This document shows, piece by piece, positions 34,133 to 35,987 of a stretch of 35,987 nucleotides of DNA (position 1 is the stretch's first letter; every line of letters starts with the position of its first letter). Below the pieces are notes generated by a model that did not search any database, was not told the DNA's origin, and was given only the letters and a program-made list of their open reading frames with translations. Made by a program: the position numbers and the translations under genes. The DNA is from Anaerolineales bacterium (lineage in GTDB: Bacteria > Chloroflexota > Anaerolineae > Anaerolineales > UBA6668), in the NCBI GenBank assembly GCA_020630175.1, contig JAHDBW010000019.1:1-35987 (forward strand). The letters run 5' to 3'.

Positions 34133-34942
34133 ATGACCTATTTTGGATTTTTGGCAATTTTTGTTGGTATTCCGCTTCTGGGCGTCTTACTTTGGAATCA
34201 ACGTGACGCGCGCAAAGGATTAGCACTACCTACAGATCTGCAAACGTGGTCACCGTGGGTTGTGATCTGGGGCCATGTGATTGTTGCTGTGCTTTACACC
34301 ACGCCGTGGGATAACTACCTCGTGGCAACGCGCGTGTGGTGGTATGACCCAGCGCTAGTGACAGGTCTACTGATCGGCTGGGTGCCAATTGAAGAGTACA
34401 CTTTTTTTGTGGTGCAAACGTTGCTAGTTGGCGTTGCGCTGCTGCTGGTGTTGCGGCGTCAACCTGTCAAAACGCCATTTGTGCCGAACTTACAACTGCG
34501 TATTGGCGCTACCTTGGGCGCGGGGCTGTTGTGGTTTGTTTCGGTTTGCTTCTTAGTGCTCAATATTCGCGCTGGTACTTATTTTGGCTTAGAAATGGGC
34601 TGGGCACTGTTGCCAATTATGTTCCAACTTGCATTTGGTGCTGATATTCTTTGGCACTACCGACGTCCAGTGCTGGGTGTGTTGCTAGGGTTTACCGCAT
34701 ACCTATCCTTTGCAGATACGCTGGCTATTGCCAGTGGTACTTGGACTATTGATCCGGCGCAGTCTTTCAATATTTTCTTGCCGGGCGGGCTGCCGATTGA
34801 AGAATTGATTTTCTTCTTTCTGACTTGTACGCTGGTGTGTTTCGGGGTGACGCTGGTGTTAGCAGAAATGAGTCAACAACGCGCCGCACCTGCGCTAAAA
34901 TACTGTCCACCAGTTTTACAGCGTTTTTTACCAAGCACCTAA
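34133..34942 (+). CDS. Lycopene cyclase, fused CrtYcd (CarR-domain) type
   Basis: A 269-residue integral membrane protein with about seven helices and two tandem lycopene-cyclase domains. The first half has TTPWDNYLVATRVWWY (about 56-71) and PIEEY (85-89). The second half has FADTLAIASGTWTID and PIEEL (221-225). The paired P-x-E-E motifs are the hallmark of the heterodimeric CrtYc/CrtYd cyclases of actinobacteria, here on one chain as in archaeal and fungal CarRP/CrtY forms. Activity: beta (or epsilon) cyclisation of lycopene ends. It follows the P450 by 78 bases, with AGGACA upstream of the ATG as a moderate ribosome site. The candidate selenoprotein gene starts 13 bases after its stop. Confidence 0.9.
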   Translation: MTYFGFLAIFVGIPLLGVLLWNQRDARKGLALPTDLQTWSPWVVIWGHVIVAVLYTTPWDNYLVATRVWWYDPALVTGLLIGWVPIEEYTFFVVQTLLVGVALLLVLRRQPVKTPFVPNLQLRIGATLGAGLLWFVSVCFLVLNIRAGTYFGLEMGWALLPIMFQLAFGADILWHYRRPVLGVLLGFTAYLSFADTLAIASGTWTIDPAQSFNIFLPGGLPIEELIFFFLTCTLVCFGVTLVLAEMSQQRAAPALKYCPPVLQRFLPST

Positions 34943-34955
34943 CATTATTCATGTC

Positions 34956-35489
34956 ATGATCAACACTACACTTGACCAATCCCTGTTAGATCAACCTGTC
35001 GTTGGCGTAAACCTAACCGCAGAAACCTTCTCAGAGGCCTTAGGCGATTCGAAAACGCTGCTTATTTTCCTGCGCCACTTTGGCTGACTTTTTTGCCGTG
35101 AAACTGTAAAAGATCTGCGTAAGATTGTTGCTGAAGATCCGAATTACCCAGCGGTGCTGTTTATTCACCAAGGGTCACCGAGATCAGGCCGCCGATTTTT
35201 CAACCGTTTCTGGCCAGAGGCACGGGCTGTCTCTGATAAAACTGCAGACTTGTATTCTGAATTTGGCTTAGTGCGTGGTGGCACCAAAGAAATGTTTGGT
35301 CTACCGGTATGGAAGCATGCGCTGCGTGCCATCCGGAAAGGAGCCTTTGTTGGCAAGCCGACACACGACCCGTGGCTGATGCCGGGGGCCTTCATCGTCG
35401 AAGGTGGGGTGGTGGTCTGGGAGCACGACTATGACAATATTGGTGATCATCCAGATTTGCCAAGCCTGACAAACTTCGTCACCGCATAA
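34956..35489 (+). CDS. AhpC/TSA-like (PRXL2/SelU-like) thioredoxin-fold protein, candidate selenoprotein with in-frame TGA
   Basis: Read through one TGA, the frame gives 177 residues. MINTTLDQ begins it, then TLLIFLRHFG, the TGA (codon 44, 35085-35087) and LFCRETVKDLR. In AhpC-TSA_2/PRXL2 proteins this segment is LRHFGCxxCRE, so the TGA replaces the first cysteine of CxxC and would give U44-x-x-C47. The frame continues with family-like sequence: VLFIHQG, FFNRFWPEARAVSD, LYSEFGLVRG, MPGAFIVEGG. Sequence on both sides is intact, which argues against decay. Such proteins are thiol/selenol oxidoreductases of uncertain substrate. Alternatives are a nonsense mutation or a sequencing error. selA-D and tRNA-Sec are not in the window. 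The next downstream start (GTG 35154) would lose the active site. Confidence 0.75.
35085..35125 (+). other. UGA codon and candidate bacterial SECIS hairpins
   Basis: Directly after TGA, CTTTT (35088-35092) can pair with AAAAG (35108-35112). Further on, ATCT (35113-35116) pairs with AGAT (35122-35125) with a loop starting with G, 29 bases from the TGA. Both stems are weak. Bacterial SECIS elements sit in this interval. Confidence 0.4.
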
Positions 35490-35501
35490 CGTGCGATTTT
35501 G

Positions 35502-35537
35502 AAAAGAGCGAACGTCTAACAAACGGGCGCTTTTTTA
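35502..35537. terminator. Terminator between convergent genes
   Basis: AAAAGAGCG (35502-35510) pairs with CGCTTTTTT (35528-35536, one G-U), with an inner CGT/ACG pairing. The T-tract is best on plus; it may also serve the minus gene. Confidence 0.7.
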
Positions 35538-35552
35538 TTTAAGTTGATTACG

Positions 35553-35957
35553 TTACCAAACGCCAGTATCAACACGTTTGGTGAACTCATCACGCATTGC
35601 GGCGATGGTGTCTTCAAAAACATCTGCTGGCACGGAGTCTTCCATTTTGCCCAGCAGGTAAACAATCCAGCCGGGCCAGAAATCAGGTTTTACATCGCTG
35701 AGTGCCTCAGCAGCTACGTCAAGCGCATTGCGGGCAACGGCGAGGCGTTCCCCCGTTGTTTCTGGGCGTTGCGTTGGCAGGGGCTGTTTTAGGTCTAGCT
35801 TGTTTTCTATGCGGTCAACTGCGGCAGTTACAATCAGGTCTACAATCTGATCCATTTCTTGGCGTAATTCAGCATCTACTGCCACGTTGTTGCTTGTGAG
35901 TGCCATTGAGAGATAGTGCACCAATAAATTACTGGCGTCGCGTTGAGAGTTTGACAT
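35553..35957 (-). CDS. Uncharacterised 134-residue helical protein
   Basis: I do not recognise this protein. It begins MSNSQRDASNLLVHYLSMAL, is mostly alpha-helical and acidic, and has no signal peptide or clear membrane helix. A tryptophan/proline patch, PDFWPGWIVYLLGKMEDSVP, lies near residue 90-110 and may be a buried core or binding surface. The ATG at 35957 has no Shine-Dalgarno. Codon use is like that of its neighbours, and no overlapping better frame exists, so the gene is probably real. It is convergent with the candidate selenoprotein gene and shares its terminator. The context suggests no role. Confidence 0.65.
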   Translation of the reverse strand: MSNSQRDASNLLVHYLSMALTSNNVAVDAELRQEMDQIVDLIVTAAVDRIENKLDLKQPLPTQRPETTGERLAVARNALDVAAEALSDVKPDFWPGWIVYLLGKMEDSVPADVFEDTIAAMRDEFTKRVDTGVW

Positions 35958-35987
35958 AGAAAATTTTGCTTTTGAAAATACTAAGAA

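Noticed and set aside
35154-35489. Short gene starting at GTG 35154
   Set aside because: It is only the C-terminal part of the peroxiredoxin-like protein. The frame continues upstream through the TGA with the conserved RHFG segment and starts at ATG 34956.
1-35987. tRNA, rRNA, CRISPR arrays, transposases or prophage genes
   Set aside because: I looked for cloverleaf-like segments, regularly spaced repeats and transposase or integrase motifs on both strands and saw none.

Overview
The window is bacterial chromosome and looks like a member of the Chloroflexota, perhaps an Anaerolineae-like, non-phototrophic lineage. That placement is an inference. It rests on a secreted beta-helix protein of the choice-of-anchor Q type, a lamin-tail/CotH surface protein, long PAS/GAF hybrid kinases, a malyl-CoA-lyase/mesaconyl-CoA-hydratase pair (enzymes known from the 3-hydroxypropionate bicycle) and a C30/C40 carotenoid gene set under a B12-type MerR regulator. 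No rRNA, tRNA, CRISPR array, insertion sequence or phage gene was seen.

Layout. 1-1850 (minus): 3'-truncated secreted beta-helix protein. 2073-7839 (plus): M20 amidohydrolase, YvcK, GAPDH and a phosphoglycerate kinase-triosephosphate isomerase fusion, closed by a strong bidirectional terminator. A 27-residue lipoprotein-like gene (7913-7996, minus) faces that terminator. 8324-9082: membrane protein with an HEXXH motif. 9363-11951: a striking fusion of a YrdC-like domain, a CitE/malyl-CoA-lyase-like domain and a mesaconyl-CoA-hydratase-like double hotdog. 14042-11948 (minus): upp, a TPR protein and a WecA/MraY-type glycosyl-1-phosphate transferase. 14129-16215: ruvB and queA, coupled. 16493-22192: two large histidine kinases with receivers. 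22257-29377: light-linked cluster with crtB divergent from a CarH-like regulator, then a TIGR01777 SDR, a carotenoid desaturase and a photolyase. 29481-31931 (minus): CotH/lamin-tail surface protein. 32109-34942: small TPR membrane protein, cytochrome P450 and a CrtYcd-type lycopene cyclase. 34956-35489: a peroxiredoxin-like gene with an in-frame TGA exactly where the active-site cysteine belongs, hence a candidate selenoprotein. 35553-35957 (minus): unrecognised protein.

How the genes fit together. crtB, the desaturase, the lycopene cyclase and the P450 could make a cyclic, possibly hydroxylated carotenoid. The B12-binding MerR protein next to crtB is the obvious light-responsive controller, and the photolyase shares the photo-damage theme. 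gap and pgk-tpi form a lower-glycolysis block next to yvcK, a gene tied to carbon flux and envelope synthesis in other bacteria. Several genes (ruvB, the MerR gene, the P450, the small TPR gene) have a -10-like hexamer 6-9 bases before the start codon and no Shine-Dalgarno, which suggests leaderless mRNAs. Others (M20 hydrolase, SDR, small lipoprotein) carry clear AGGAG-type sites.

The items most worth a second look are the UGA-containing peroxiredoxin-like gene, the three-domain YrdC/lyase/hydratase fusion with no normal start codon for its first strand, the PGK-TIM fusion that keeps an internal ribosome site for TIM, and the CarH-like regulator whose light-state histidine position is a tyrosine.
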